Source: Candidatus Bipolaricaulis sibiricus | GTDB lineage: Bacteria > Bipolaricaulota > Bipolaricaulia > Bipolaricaulales > Bipolaricaulaceae | Assembly: GCA_004102645.1 (NCBI GenBank) | Contig: CP034928.1 | Coordinates: 310,001 to 374,000, forward strand | Length of the DNA: 64,000 nt | Reading direction: 5' to 3' | Shown here: positions 1 to 8,498 of the stretch, in pieces | Position numbering within the stretch: position 1 is the stretch's first letter | Layout of the letters: every line of letters starts with the position of its first letter | Translations under genes and position numbers: made by a program | The notes under the pieces: generated by a model | Told to the model about the DNA's origin: nothing | The model's database searches: none | The model's input: only the letters and a program-made list of their open reading frames with translations

Positions 1-291
1 GGGTACGACTTCCAGCTCCTCGACCTCGCTGACCCTGCGGTCGCCCCCGTGACCCTGTACTGGATCGAGGAGATCCTTGATCCTCCCGATGACGTTCCCG
101 GTGCGCCGGTGGGCCCTCCGTCGGCAGCGGGCATGTGGGAACGAGGGGAAGACGCGACCGTCCAGCTCCGGCCCGTACTCCGGCTCCACAGCGACCCGGC
201 GAGCACCGTGCGCTGGCCCGCTTCGTCGCGGGTTCAGCCGCTCGTCCCGGGCGCTGATGATCTGACGACCGCGATCTGGGACGGCCCGTAG
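1..291 (+). CDS. C-terminal end of an unidentified protein (partial)
   Basis: The frame is open from the first base and ends at a TAG at 289-291, so about 96 residues of a protein starting outside the window are visible. The first 25 residues (YDFQLLDLADP, then VTLYWIEEI) resemble the last beta-strands of a secreted domain in which a YWIEE-type strand is followed by a Gly-Pro turn; this is a resemblance only. The remainder is Pro/Arg-rich and reads like low-quality coding sequence, so a frameshift after about residue 30 is possible. No domain can be named. It lies upstream of glpX on the same strand, but a separate promoter precedes glpX. Confidence 0.35.
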   Translation, partial: GYDFQLLDLADPAVAPVTLYWIEEILDPPDDVPGAPVGPPSAAGMWERGEDATVQLRPVLRLHSDPASTVRWPASSRVQPLVPGADDLTTAIWDGP

Positions 292-392
292 CCCACGCGT
301 TCTCACGCGGAGCTGGCGCCGAAGCGAGACGGCGGGGTCCCCCTTCCTTCTGGCCCCTCCCGCAGTGGCGAGAGGGGTAGGGCATGACCGAG

Positions 393-421
393 TTGGCGGT
401 GAGCAGCACGCCCGCTACAGT
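393..421 (+). promoter_or_regulatory. Sigma-70-type promoter for glpX
   Basis: TTGGCG (393-398) and TACAGT (416-421) are separated by exactly 17 bases. Transcription would begin near 428, giving a leader of only about 9 bases before the ATG at 437. Confidence 0.55.
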
Positions 422-436
422 AGCAGCGGGAACCTT

Positions 437-1417
437 ATGACGACACCCACGCGCAACCTGGCTCTGGAACTTGTCCGCGTGACAGAGGCCGCAGCTATGG
501 CGGCGGGGCGGTTCATGGGTCGGGGCGACAAGGCGGCTGCGGACCAGGCTGCGGTCGAGGCGATGCGGTTCATGCTCGCCAGCGTCGAGATGGACGGGAT
601 CGTCGTCATCGGAGAGGGGGAGAAGGACGAGGCCCCCATGCTCTACAACGGGGAGCGCGTCGGCACGGGAGCCCTGCCCAAGGTGGACATCGCGGTGGAC
701 CCGATCGACGGGACCCGCCCGCTGGCTACGGGAAACCTGAACGCGATTTCCACCGTGGCGATCGCCCCGCGGGGAACGATGTTCGATCCTGGACCGTTCG
801 TGTACATGGACAAGCTCGCCGTGGGCCCGGCCGCAAAGGGGAAGGTGGACATCACCGCCCCGGTGGACGCGAACCTCGCTGCCGTCGCCCGGGCCAAAGG
901 AGATCGCGTCGAGGACCTCACGGTGATCATCCTCGACCGCCCCCGCCACGAGCGGCTCATCGCCGACGTCCGTCGGTGCCGGGCCCGGATCCGGCTCATT
1001 CCCGACGGCGACGTGGCGGCAGCGCTCATGACGGCGTGGCCGGAGTCAGGGATCGACGTCCTCCTCGGGATCGGGGGGACGCCGGAGGGCGTCCTCGCCG
1101 CGTGTGCGCTGCGGGCGATGGGGGGAGAGATCCAGGGGAGGCTTGTGGCTCGGGACGAGGACGAGCTCCGCCGCGGCCGCGATCTCGGCTACGACTTCGA
1201 CAGGATCCTGACGATGGACGACCTCGTGGCCTCGGACGATGTGTGCTTTGCCGCCACCGGGATCACCGACGGAGAGCTCCTGCGCGGGGTGAAATACTCC
1301 GGCGGCGGGGCGACCACGGATAGCCTCGTCGTGCGCGGGCTGTCCGGCACCGTGCGTCAGGTGCGGGCCACGCACCGGCTGGAGAAGCTGAACCGGATCA
1401 GTTCGATTCCGTACTAG
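437..1417 (+). CDS. glpX: Class II fructose-1,6-bisphosphatase (GlpX)
   Basis: Hydrolyses fructose-1,6-bisphosphate to fructose-6-phosphate in gluconeogenesis; cytosolic and metal-dependent. The 326-residue product has the usual GlpX length and is recognisable throughout: RNLALELVRVTEAAA at the N-terminus, DGIVVIGEGEKDEAPML, the metal-binding VDPIDGTRPLA, and a C-terminal TGITDGELLRGVKY. I chose the ATG at 437 because family members begin close to the RNLALELVRVTE segment. The open frame extends upstream to 365, but a -35/-10 pair lies inside that extension. No class I fructose bisphosphatase or other gluconeogenic gene is adjacent. The family call is secure. Confidence 0.95.
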   Translation: MTTPTRNLALELVRVTEAAAMAAGRFMGRGDKAAADQAAVEAMRFMLASVEMDGIVVIGEGEKDEAPMLYNGERVGTGALPKVDIAVDPIDGTRPLATGNLNAISTVAIAPRGTMFDPGPFVYMDKLAVGPAAKGKVDITAPVDANLAAVARAKGDRVEDLTVIILDRPRHERLIADVRRCRARIRLIPDGDVAAALMTAWPESGIDVLLGIGGTPEGVLAACALRAMGGEIQGRLVARDEDELRRGRDLGYDFDRILTMDDLVASDDVCFAATGITDGELLRGVKYSGGGATTDSLVVRGLSGTVRQVRATHRLEKLNRISSIPY

Positions 1418-1565
1418 CAGCCAGTGTGAGAACTGCCCGCGGGGCCTTCGGCCACGCGGAGACCGGATCCCCGCCGGAAGCAGGTTCTCTACCGCTGAGC
1501 ACGCGGGGATCGCGGAGGAACCCTGGACCCCCTTCACCACGAAGGTCACCCAGGGATCGTGGGTG
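1418..1565. other. Intergenic region with two stem-loops
   Basis: This lies between the convergent glpX and DUF454 genes. A 9-bp perfect inverted repeat (gatccccgc 1466-1474 / gcggggatc 1503-1511) is followed by a second hairpin in which ccctgg (1521-1526) pairs with ccaggg (1550-1555) and ccttc (1531-1535) with gaagg (1541-1545). They could act as a bidirectional terminator, although there is no clear T-tract. On the minus strand the first loop contains GCTCAGCGGTAGAG, which looks like a tRNA D-arm, but no complete tRNA can be folded. Confidence 0.4.
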
Positions 1566-2024
1566 TCAAGTCCCAGGGCCTGAGGTCGCCCCCTCCTTGG
1601 TTGCCGTTGTGTCCTGGTCCGTGGGTGGTCGGTTCTGTGGGCGACCTCGAGCCCGGGTGGGGAGGCGAAGGATGTGCCACGTCGTCCCGAGGGCCATCGC
1701 TCCGATGAGGACGCGCAGCCACGTCGCGCGGGCGAAAAACGTCGCGGAGAATGCCACCGAACCCCAAATGAAGGCCAGGGTAGCGGCCTTCCACGTCCAG
1801 GGAAGCCCCCGCCCTGCCTCGTAGTCACGGATGTACCGCCCGAACAGGCGGTTCTCGAGGAGCCACGTGTGAAGGCGCGGCGAGCTGCGGGCGAAGCACC
1901 ACGCGGCCGCAAGAAGGAACGGCGTCGCCGGCAGGACGGGCAGGATCCAGCCAAGGATTGCCAGGCCCACGCCGAGGAGTCCACAGGAGGCGAGGAGGAG
2001 CCGCCGTGCCCGTGCCGACGCCAC
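1566..2024 (-). CDS. DUF454 (YbaN-like) small inner-membrane protein
   Basis: A 152-residue membrane protein. The core matches DUF454/YbaN: two N-terminal hydrophobic helices (LLASCGLLGVGLAILGWILP, then LPATPFLLAAAWCFARSSPR), the motif LLENRLFGRYIRDYEAGRGLP, and two more helices. The function of DUF454 proteins is not known. The last 30 residues are a polar tail beyond the usual family length. I placed the start at a GTG (2024-2022) five bases after the stop of the upstream glycosyltransferase gene, so the two probably form an operon. A longer upstream frame exists but overlaps the glycosyltransferase. Confidence 0.75.
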   Translation of the reverse strand: MASARARRLLLASCGLLGVGLAILGWILPVLPATPFLLAAAWCFARSSPRLHTWLLENRLFGRYIRDYEAGRGLPWTWKAATLAFIWGSVAFSATFFARATWLRVLIGAMALGTTWHILRLPTRARGRPQNRPPTDQDTTATKEGATSGPGT

Positions 2025-2029
2025 GCGGC

Positions 2030-3160
2030 TCAGGGGGACGCCACCGTCCGCGCCCGGGCCAGAGCGGCGATCTCGTCTGCGATGTCGAGCGCCGCGTTGG
2101 GGTACGCGATCCTCTTCGTGTTCTCCCGGTACCGGGCGAGCTCGGCGGGGGAGGCGACCCAGGAAGCGAGGGCCGCCCGCACCTCGTCGGGTGTCTTCGC
2201 GTACACGCCGGCCCCAGCCTCGGTGACGTACTGGGCGTTGGCGAGCTCGTTCACCATCCCGCCCGTGAGGATCATGGGCAGGCCCATGATCGCGGCCTCG
2301 GCGATTACCCCGGGCCCCGGCTTCCCCACCAGCACGTCCGCGCCCCGCATGAGGGTCTCCATGTTCGTCACGAATCCGTAAACGTGGGTCGGGCCTCCCC
2401 ACGGGACCACGCGCAGCCGCATGGCGAGGGGTTCGTTCTTCCCGGCGACGATCACCAGCTGCGCCCCCACTCCATCGAGGGAGCGGGCGAGTCGCTCCAT
2501 CCCACCCATCCCCTCGGCCCCGCTCACCACAAGGGCGGTGGGGAGCTCAGGGTCCCAGCCCAGCTCGTGTCGGGCCTCGGCCCTCGTCTTCGCGAGGAGG
2601 GCGAACTTCGGGTGGGCAGGATGCCCCACCAGCCGCAGCTTCGTGGGCGCGAGTCCTAGCCTGAGCCCCTTTGCGATGGCGCTCTCGGTGGGAACAAGGC
2701 ACCGGTCCACCTCGGGATGGAACCACCCGCTGTGAGGGGACGCCATGTCGGTGATCACCGTCACCAAGGGGATCGAGGCGCCCGACGCCCGGCGGGCCGC
2801 CACCGCCAGCCCGCTGAACCCGGCGTGGAGGATCACCGCCACCGACCAGGTGGCGTAGGCCCTGGCCAAGGGCTCCTTTCGGCCGATGACGTGGGCGAGC
2901 CCCCCCCGTCCGGCCCGCGAGGCCATGGCGCGGTCGACCGCGGACACGAACAGGTCGTACGAGGGTTGATGGTGGCGCACCCACCACGGGTAGATCTCCG
3001 GAGCCCGGTTGAGGGGGGGCATGCCGCATCTCCGGAACACATCGAAGTACTCGCACTCGAACGTACCGGGATAGCGGTGGTGGAGCGCGGCCTCGATCGC
3101 CTGGCCGGCAGCACGGTGGCCGCCGCCCGTGTCGGACATGAGGAACCCGATCCGCGTCAT
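2030..3160 (-). CDS. MGDG-synthase-like glycosyltransferase (GT28 family)
   Basis: A 376-residue enzyme resembling monogalactosyldiacylglycerol synthase and bacterial processive diacylglycerol glucosyltransferases, which transfer a hexose from a UDP-sugar to diacylglycerol at the membrane. The N-terminal acceptor domain begins MTRIGFLMSDTGGGHRAA, the family's SxTGGGH signature. The C-terminal donor domain carries VVSGAEGMGG, the loop VYGFVTNMETLMRGADVLV and GKPGPGVIAEA, which corresponds to the usual KPGGLTxxEA motif. The ATG at 3160 immediately precedes the Rossmann-like first strand. A glycolipid role is inferred from the family; the actual sugar and acceptor cannot be read. It is co-directional with the DUF454 membrane-protein gene. 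Confidence 0.85.
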   Translation of the reverse strand: MTRIGFLMSDTGGGHRAAGQAIEAALHHRYPGTFECEYFDVFRRCGMPPLNRAPEIYPWWVRHHQPSYDLFVSAVDRAMASRAGRGGLAHVIGRKEPLARAYATWSVAVILHAGFSGLAVAARRASGASIPLVTVITDMASPHSGWFHPEVDRCLVPTESAIAKGLRLGLAPTKLRLVGHPAHPKFALLAKTRAEARHELGWDPELPTALVVSGAEGMGGMERLARSLDGVGAQLVIVAGKNEPLAMRLRVVPWGGPTHVYGFVTNMETLMRGADVLVGKPGPGVIAEAAIMGLPMILTGGMVNELANAQYVTEAGAGVYAKTPDEVRAALASWVASPAELARYRENTKRIAYPNAALDIADEIAALARARTVASP

Positions 3161-3238
3161 AGGGTACCCCGAACGATGCGATCCAAGCACGCTGACCTGA
3201 GGGTTGCGTCTAACCCTGAGCCGCAACCCCAACGACGG

Positions 3239-3315
3239 TGGTCGGAGCGAGCGGATTTGAACCGCTGACCCCTGGCCCCCCATGCCAGTGCGCTACCATG
3301 CTGCGCCACGCTCCG
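3239..3315 (-). tRNA. tRNA-Pro (anticodon GGG)
   Basis: On the minus strand the acceptor CGGAGCG pairs with CGCTCCG, the D-arm reads GCGCAGC...GCGC, the anticodon stem is CTGGC/GCCAG around loop ATGGGGG (anticodon GGG), and the T-arm is AGCGG-TTCAAAT-CCGCT. Discriminator A and a genomically encoded CCA follow (3241-3239). It has 77 nt including CCA and reads CCC/CCT proline codons. Confidence 0.95.
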
Positions 3316-3451
3316 CCACAACGGATGGTATCGCCCCCGCCTCCCCTCGCCAACCTGAGGCGGCCGCGCCCGCGGGTTCGGGCAGGCGCGGGGGACGTCT
3401 CCTGGCTTGCGCCGGGATCCGCGGTTATCCTGACTCACAGAGAGGCGCGGT

Positions 3452-6184
3452 ATGAGAGACGGCACCCCACAACGGGCATGGCACGCGTTGGCAGTCGATG
3501 AGGTTCTTCAAAGCGTCAAAGCTGACCGGGAGGGGTTGGCAACCGGGGAGATCCCCCATCGGCTGGAGCGGTTCGGCCGCAACGCCCTTGAGGCGGAGAG
3601 GGCGACGACTCCCCTCCAGGTCCTCGCCCACCAGCTCCACCATCCGCTGATCTACCTTCTGCTCGGCGCGGCCGTGGTGTCGGTGGTGGCGGGGCACGCC
3701 GTGGACGCGATCGTCATCGGTGGCGTCGTCGTCCTGAACACGATTCTGGGCGCGATGCAGGAGTGGAGGGCGGACAAGGCGCTGGAGGCGCTCCACCGCA
3801 TGGCCTCCCCCCACGCCCGGGTGCGACGCGACGGCCAGATCGTGGAAGTGGACGCCAGTGAGGTCGTCCCCGGCGACATCCTGCTCCTGGAGACCGGGGA
3901 CCGCGTGGCGGCCGATGCGCGCGTGCTCGAAGCGACGGACCTCACGGTAGACGAGTCCGCTCTCACGGGGGAGAGCGAACCGGTGACCAAGGCGCCCGGC
4001 GTCCTCCCCGAGGAGACCCCGCTTGCCGACCGGACGAACATGGTGTGGTCCTCCACCGCGGTGACCGGAGGGCGCGGGTTGGCGGTGGTCGTCGCCACCG
4101 GGATGCACACCGCCCTGGGGAAGGTCGCGGCCCGGGTCCGCGAGACGGGGCGAGAGCAGACCCCGCTCCAACGCCGACTGGCCCGCCTGGGAACCGTGCT
4201 CGGTGTGGCGGGGATCGCCCTCGCCGGCCTCATGTTCCTCGTCGGCCTCCTCAAGGGCTTCGACTGGCTGGAGATGGTCCTGTTTTCGGTGGCGGTGGCC
4301 GTGTCGGCGATCCCGGAGGGCCTCCCGGCGGTGATCAGCGTCACCCTCGCCCTCGGTGTCCAGCGAATGGCCCGCCGCCACGCGATCATCCGCCGCCTCC
4401 CCGCTGTGGAGACCCTCGGCTCCACGACCGTGATCTGTTCGGACAAGACGGGCACGATCACCCGCAACGAGATGACCGTGACCGCCCTCTGGACGCGAAG
4501 GCGCGCCTACGAGGTGACGGGGTCGGGATTTGCTCCGGACGGAGAGATCCGCGCTACAGGCGGAGGGAACGGAGACGGACTCGACCCGGGAGCTGAGCTC
4601 CTCCTCCAGATCGGCGCTCTGTGCAACAATGCCGGGCTTGTCCAAGAGAACGGGGCGTGGCGGGTACGGGGCACGCCCACGGAAGGGGCGCTCGTTGTCG
4701 CCGCCCGCAAGGGAGGGATTGACCTCGAGAAGTTGGCCGGGGAACGGCCCCGCCTCGCCGAGGTTCCCTTCTCCAGCGACCGGAAGTACATGGCGACCCT
4801 CCACCCCGGGAAGAACGGAGGGGGACCGGTGGTGTACGTCAAGGGTGCCCCCGACCGGGTGCTCGCGTTCTGCACGCGGATCGTCGACGGAGGTGACGTG
4901 CGGGATCTCACCGACGACGACCGTCGGGAGATCGAGGAGACGATCGAGGCCTTTGCCGGCCGCGCGCTGCGGGTCGTGGCCGGCGCGGTGCGGGAGTTCC
5001 CCGGGGAGCGGGGCGACCTGGCCGAAGAGGACGTGGAGAGCGCGCTGACGTTCGTCGGGCTGTGGGGGATGGTGGATCCGCCGCGACCAGAGGCGATCCA
5101 GGCCATCGCCGACGCCCAAGGCGCGGGGATCCGCGTGGTGATGATCACCGGTGACCACAAGGCGACCGCCGCGGCGATCGCCCACGAGGTGGGGATCATC
5201 GGCCACGGGGAGGAGGCCATCACCGGGACCGAGCTCGACGCGATGTCGGATGAGGATCTCGCGCGGAGGGTCCAGCACGTGGGCGTGTTCGCCCGCGTCA
5301 CCCCGGCCCATAAGCTGCGCATCCTCCAAGCCCTCAAGGCCCACGGCGAGGTCGTGGCGATGACCGGCGATGGGGTGAACGACGCCCCGGCCCTCAAGGG
5401 CGCGGATATCGGCGTTGCCATGGGCCGGGCCGGCACCGAGGTCGCCAAGGAGTCCTCGGACATGATCCTCACCGACGACAACTTCGCCACCATCGTCCAC
5501 GCTGTGGAGGAGGGGCGGGTCATCTTCGCCAACCTGCGCCGGGTGGTGTTCTTCCTCATCACGACGAACCTCGGGGAGATCCTCACCCTGACCGCGGCGT
5601 TGGTCGTGGGGCTTCCCCTTCCCCTCACGGCGATCATGATCCTGTGGATCAACCTCGTCACGGACGGGGCGTGCACGATCCCGTTGGGGCTCGAGCCCAA
5701 GCACCGGGACGTGCTCCAGCAGCCGCCGCGGCCGCCTCGGGAGGGGGTCCTGAACCTGCCCGTGGTCCGGCGGATGTTCCTCCTCGCCCCGGTGATGGCG
5801 GCGGGGACCCTCGGGCTGTTCGCGTACGAGCTCCGGACGGGGACGGTCGAGCACGCGATGACGGTCGCGTTCGCCGTCCTCGCGTCGTTCCAATGGTTCC
5901 AGGCCCTCAACGCGCGCGCGAGCCGGCTGTCGGTCTTCTCTCTGGGGTTGTTCTCCAACCGGGCGCTGTGGGTGGGGATCGGGATTGCGGTGGCGTTGCA
6001 GTTGCTGGTGGTCTACACCCCGCTCGGGCACATGCTGTTTGGCACCGTCTCACTCACGGCAAGCGACTGGCTCAAGATCCTGGCCGTGGGAGGCTCGATC
6101 CTCGTCGTCGACGAGGTTCTCAAGGCCCTCGGCGTGCACGGGAAGCGGCCGACCCTCGCGAGTCGGGGGCCCCGTGCGGGATGA
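3452..6184 (+). CDS. P-type cation-transporting ATPase (Ca2+-ATPase-like, type II)
   Basis: A 910-residue ion pump. Visible in order are an N-terminal cation-ATPase segment, the actuator motif DESALTGESEPV, the M4 motif AIPEGLPAVIS, the phosphorylation site DKTGTITRNE with Asp331, a nucleotide-binding domain with KGAPDRVLAFC, the hinge MTGDGVNDAPALKGADIGVAMG, and a C-terminal six-helix block. The M5/M6 residues that bind Ca2+ in SERCA are retained: Asn and Glu in FFLITTNLGEIL, and Asn, Thr and Asp in LWINLVTDGA. This favours Ca2+ or a related divalent ion over H+ or Na+/K+, though specificity is inferred. It stands alone behind tRNA-Pro, with gagag upstream of the ATG. Confidence 0.9.
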   Translation: MRDGTPQRAWHALAVDEVLQSVKADREGLATGEIPHRLERFGRNALEAERATTPLQVLAHQLHHPLIYLLLGAAVVSVVAGHAVDAIVIGGVVVLNTILGAMQEWRADKALEALHRMASPHARVRRDGQIVEVDASEVVPGDILLLETGDRVAADARVLEATDLTVDESALTGESEPVTKAPGVLPEETPLADRTNMVWSSTAVTGGRGLAVVVATGMHTALGKVAARVRETGREQTPLQRRLARLGTVLGVAGIALAGLMFLVGLLKGFDWLEMVLFSVAVAVSAIPEGLPAVISVTLALGVQRMARRHAIIRRLPAVETLGSTTVICSDKTGTITRNEMTVTALWTRRRAYEVTGSGFAPDGEIRATGGGNGDGLDPGAELLLQIGALCNNAGLVQENGAWRVRGTPTEGALVVAARKGGIDLEKLAGERPRLAEVPFSSDRKYMATLHPGKNGGGPVVYVKGAPDRVLAFCTRIVDGGDVRDLTDDDRREIEETIEAFAGRALRVVAGAVREFPGERGDLAEEDVESALTFVGLWGMVDPPRPEAIQAIADAQGAGIRVVMITGDHKATAAAIAHEVGIIGHGEEAITGTELDAMSDEDLARRVQHVGVFARVTPAHKLRILQALKAHGEVVAMTGDGVNDAPALKGADIGVAMGRAGTEVAKESSDMILTDDNFATIVHAVEEGRVIFANLRRVVFFLITTNLGEILTLTAALVVGLPLPLTAIMILWINLVTDGACTIPLGLEPKHRDVLQQPPRPPREGVLNLPVVRRMFLLAPVMAAGTLGLFAYELRTGTVEHAMTVAFAVLASFQWFQALNARASRLSVFSLGLFSNRALWVGIGIAVALQLLVVYTPLGHMLFGTVSLTASDWLKILAVGGSILVVDEVLKALGVHGKRPTLASRGPRAG

Positions 6185-6231
6185 CGTCGCCGTAGGCAGA
6201 GACGAGTCTCTCGGGTCCCGAAGGGGGTCTG

Positions 6232-7686
6232 ATGATTGAGGTGGGTGTGGCGGTGGGAGCGGGGCTGGCTGGGCTGATGGGCGTCCTCAAGGCGCGGGCG
6301 CTGCGGTTGCGGCCGGAGTGGCCCGGAGAGGCGGTCGAGGCACCGCCCGTCGACCAGGAGCGGGTCGCCGCGCACCTCGCCGCGGCGATTCGCTGTCCGA
6401 CGATCTCCCATCAGGACCCGGCCCAGTTCGCCCCGGGTCCGTTTGCGGAGCTCCACCGCGTCTTCGCGCGTTCCTTCCCCCGCCTCCACGCGGCGCTTCG
6501 GCGGGAGGTCGTGTCCGAGCACAGCCTCCTCTACACGTGGGAGGGCTCCGACCCCTCGCTCCGACCGGCCCTCCTCGTGGGCCACCTTGATGTTGTGCCG
6601 ATCGAGGCCGGCACGGAGGAGAAGTGGACGCATCCCCCGTTCGCGGGGGCGATCGAGGGCGGGTTCGTCTGGGGCCGGGGAACGCTCGATACGAAGGGGA
6701 GCGTGGTGGCGATCCTCGAGGCGGTGGAGGCGCTCCTCGAACGGGGGTTCCGCCCCCGGCGCACGGTGTACCTTGCGTTCGGCCACGACGAGGAGGTCTC
6801 CGGCCGCCGCGGCGCGAAGGCGATCGCCGACCTCCTCCGCTCCCGGGGCGTGGAGCTCGAGTGGGCCATCGACGAAGGGGGGGCGATCCTCGCCGAGGGG
6901 GCGGTGCCCGGGGTGCGCGCCGCAGTGGCGCTGGTCGGCGTCGCGGAGAAGGGGTACCTCTCCCTACGCCTCGTCGCGGAGGGGAAGGGCGGCCACTCCG
7001 CGCTGCCGGCCCGCGATCAGGCGGTGGTGAGGCTTGCCCGGGCGATCCACCGTCTCGAGCGACGTCCGTTCCCGCCCCGGCTGCAGGAGCCCGCGCTCGG
7101 GTTCCTCCGCGCGACCGCGCCGTGGATGCCGTTGGGGCGGAAGCTCGCGCTCGCCAACCTCTGGCTCACCCGCCCCTTCGTGGCGCGGGCGATGACGCGG
7201 AGCCCGGCTACGGCGGCCCTCGTCCGCACCACAACGGCGACCACGACCCTCCAGGCCGGAACGAAGGAGAACATCGTTCCCCAGAGGGCGGAGGCCACGG
7301 TCAACCTGCGGCTCCTCCCCGGCGAGACGACCGAGGCGGCCCTCGCCCGCGTGCGGCGGGTCGTGGGCCCCGGCGTTCGCGTCGAGCCCGTGTCCGCGGG
7401 CTGGAACCCGTCCCCGGTGAGTTCGACGGACACCGAGGCGTACCGGGCCCTCTCCCGGGTGGTCCGGGAGCTGTTTCCACGGGCGGTCGTCGCCCCGAAC
7501 CTCGTCGTCGGGGCCACGGACTCCCGGTACTACGCCCCGATCGCGGGGAGCACGTTCCGGTTCGTCCCGATCGTGATGACCCGCGAGGACATGGGACGGA
7601 TCCACGGGACCGACGAGCGCATCTCGGTCGAGTCTCTCGCCCAGTGCGTGGCGTTCTTCGTCCGGCTCATCGAGGAGGCAGCATGA
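6232..7686 (+). CDS. M20 family metallopeptidase (PM20D1 / carboxypeptidase S-like)
   Basis: A 484-residue di-zinc peptidase or aminoacylase. The metal-site residues of the M20 family are all present: His118 and Asp120 in GHLDVVP, Asp153 in GRGTLDTKG, the catalytic and ligand Glu187-Glu188 in GHDEEVSGRRGA, Asp214 in AIDEGG, and His458 in RIHGTDERIS. The N-terminal hydrophobic stretch (first ~22 residues) could be a membrane anchor, as in carboxypeptidase S and PM20D1. A typical dimerisation lid domain with KGGHSALP lies between. The substrate is probably a peptide or N-acyl amino acid. Its stop overlaps the next gene's start (ATGA), so it heads a three-gene translationally coupled operon. Confidence 0.9.
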   Translation: MIEVGVAVGAGLAGLMGVLKARALRLRPEWPGEAVEAPPVDQERVAAHLAAAIRCPTISHQDPAQFAPGPFAELHRVFARSFPRLHAALRREVVSEHSLLYTWEGSDPSLRPALLVGHLDVVPIEAGTEEKWTHPPFAGAIEGGFVWGRGTLDTKGSVVAILEAVEALLERGFRPRRTVYLAFGHDEEVSGRRGAKAIADLLRSRGVELEWAIDEGGAILAEGAVPGVRAAVALVGVAEKGYLSLRLVAEGKGGHSALPARDQAVVRLARAIHRLERRPFPPRLQEPALGFLRATAPWMPLGRKLALANLWLTRPFVARAMTRSPATAALVRTTTATTTLQAGTKENIVPQRAEATVNLRLLPGETTEAALARVRRVVGPGVRVEPVSAGWNPSPVSSTDTEAYRALSRVVRELFPRAVVAPNLVVGATDSRYYAPIAGSTFRFVPIVMTREDMGRIHGTDERISVESLAQCVAFFVRLIEEAA

Positions 7687-8498
7687 CGATTGTGGACTTG
7701 AACCCAGATCTGGAGCCCCTGTACCTGGTGTGCCTTGAGGACTGGTCCTCGGAGATGGCCTCGGCCGGCGATCACAAGCGCCGCTGGTACGAGAAGATGA
7801 AGGACCAGGGCCTGCGGGTGAAAGTGGCGCTCGACAACCGGGACGTCCCGGGCGGGATGATCCAGTACCTCCCGATCGAGCACGCCTTTGCCGAGGGAGA
7901 TAAGCTCTACATGATCCTCTGCATCTGGGTCCACGGGTACGCGGAGGGGCGGGGGAACTTCCAGGGGAAGGGGATGGGCCAGGCCCTCCTCCGTGCCGCG
8001 GAGGAGGACGCCCGCGCCCTCGGAGCCCAAGGGATGGCAGCGTGGGGCGTGGACCTCCCGTTTTGGATGAAGGCGGCCTGGTTTGGCCACCACGGGTACC
8101 GCGTTGCGGACCGGGTGGGCACTCAGGTCCTCCTCTGGAAGCCGTTCGTCCCCCAGGCCAACCCTCCACGGTGGATCCGCGGGAAGAGGCGCCCCGAGCC
8201 TGTGCCAGGTGTGGTGTCCGTGGTGGCGTTCGTCAACGGGTGGTGCCAGGCGGCGAATCTCGTGGCCGAACGCGCCCGCCGTGCCGCGGCCGGGTTCGGG
8301 CACCGCGTACGGTTCGAGATCGTCGACACCTCGGACCGGGCGACGTTCCTCGCGTGGGGGATTTCCGACGCCCTGTTCGTCGACGGGACGGAAGTCCGCA
8401 CCGGTCCCCCGCCGTCGGAGGAGGAGCTCCGCGCGCTGATTGCCCGTCGGGTGCAGAGGCTGCCGGACAGAACTCCTCCCGACAAAGGGCGAAGATGA
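7683..8498 (+). CDS. GNAT family N-acetyltransferase with C-terminal thioredoxin-like extension
   Basis: A 271-residue protein. Residues ~1-155 look like a GNAT acetyltransferase: VKVALDNRDVPGGMIQYLPI (beta strands), then the acetyl-CoA-binding loop GNFQGKGMGQALLRAAEEDARALGA and the strand GVDLPFWMKAAWFGHHGYRV. Residues ~175-271 (VSVVAFVNGWCQAANLVAER... and DALFVDGTEVRTG) resemble a thioredoxin-like fold with only one Cys in the redox position. Similar two-part GNAT proteins are seen in archaea and anaerobes; the substrate is unknown. The ATG overlaps the stop of the peptidase gene by four bases, and its own stop overlaps the next ATG. Membership of an operon is clear; the function is not. 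Confidence 0.75.
   Translation: MTIVDLNPDLEPLYLVCLEDWSSEMASAGDHKRRWYEKMKDQGLRVKVALDNRDVPGGMIQYLPIEHAFAEGDKLYMILCIWVHGYAEGRGNFQGKGMGQALLRAAEEDARALGAQGMAAWGVDLPFWMKAAWFGHHGYRVADRVGTQVLLWKPFVPQANPPRWIRGKRRPEPVPGVVSVVAFVNGWCQAANLVAERARRAAAGFGHRVRFEIVDTSDRATFLAWGISDALFVDGTEVRTGPPPSEEELRALIARRVQRLPDRTPPDKGRR

Noticed and set aside
1466-1511. Possible tRNA on the minus strand
   Set aside because: Only the D-arm sequence fits; the inverted repeat pairs in a different geometry and no T-loop follows.
3425-6031. 868-codon open frame antisense to the P-type ATPase
   Set aside because: It is the complement of a clearly conserved gene; its Arg/His/Pro/Glu-rich composition is a typical GC-rich shadow.
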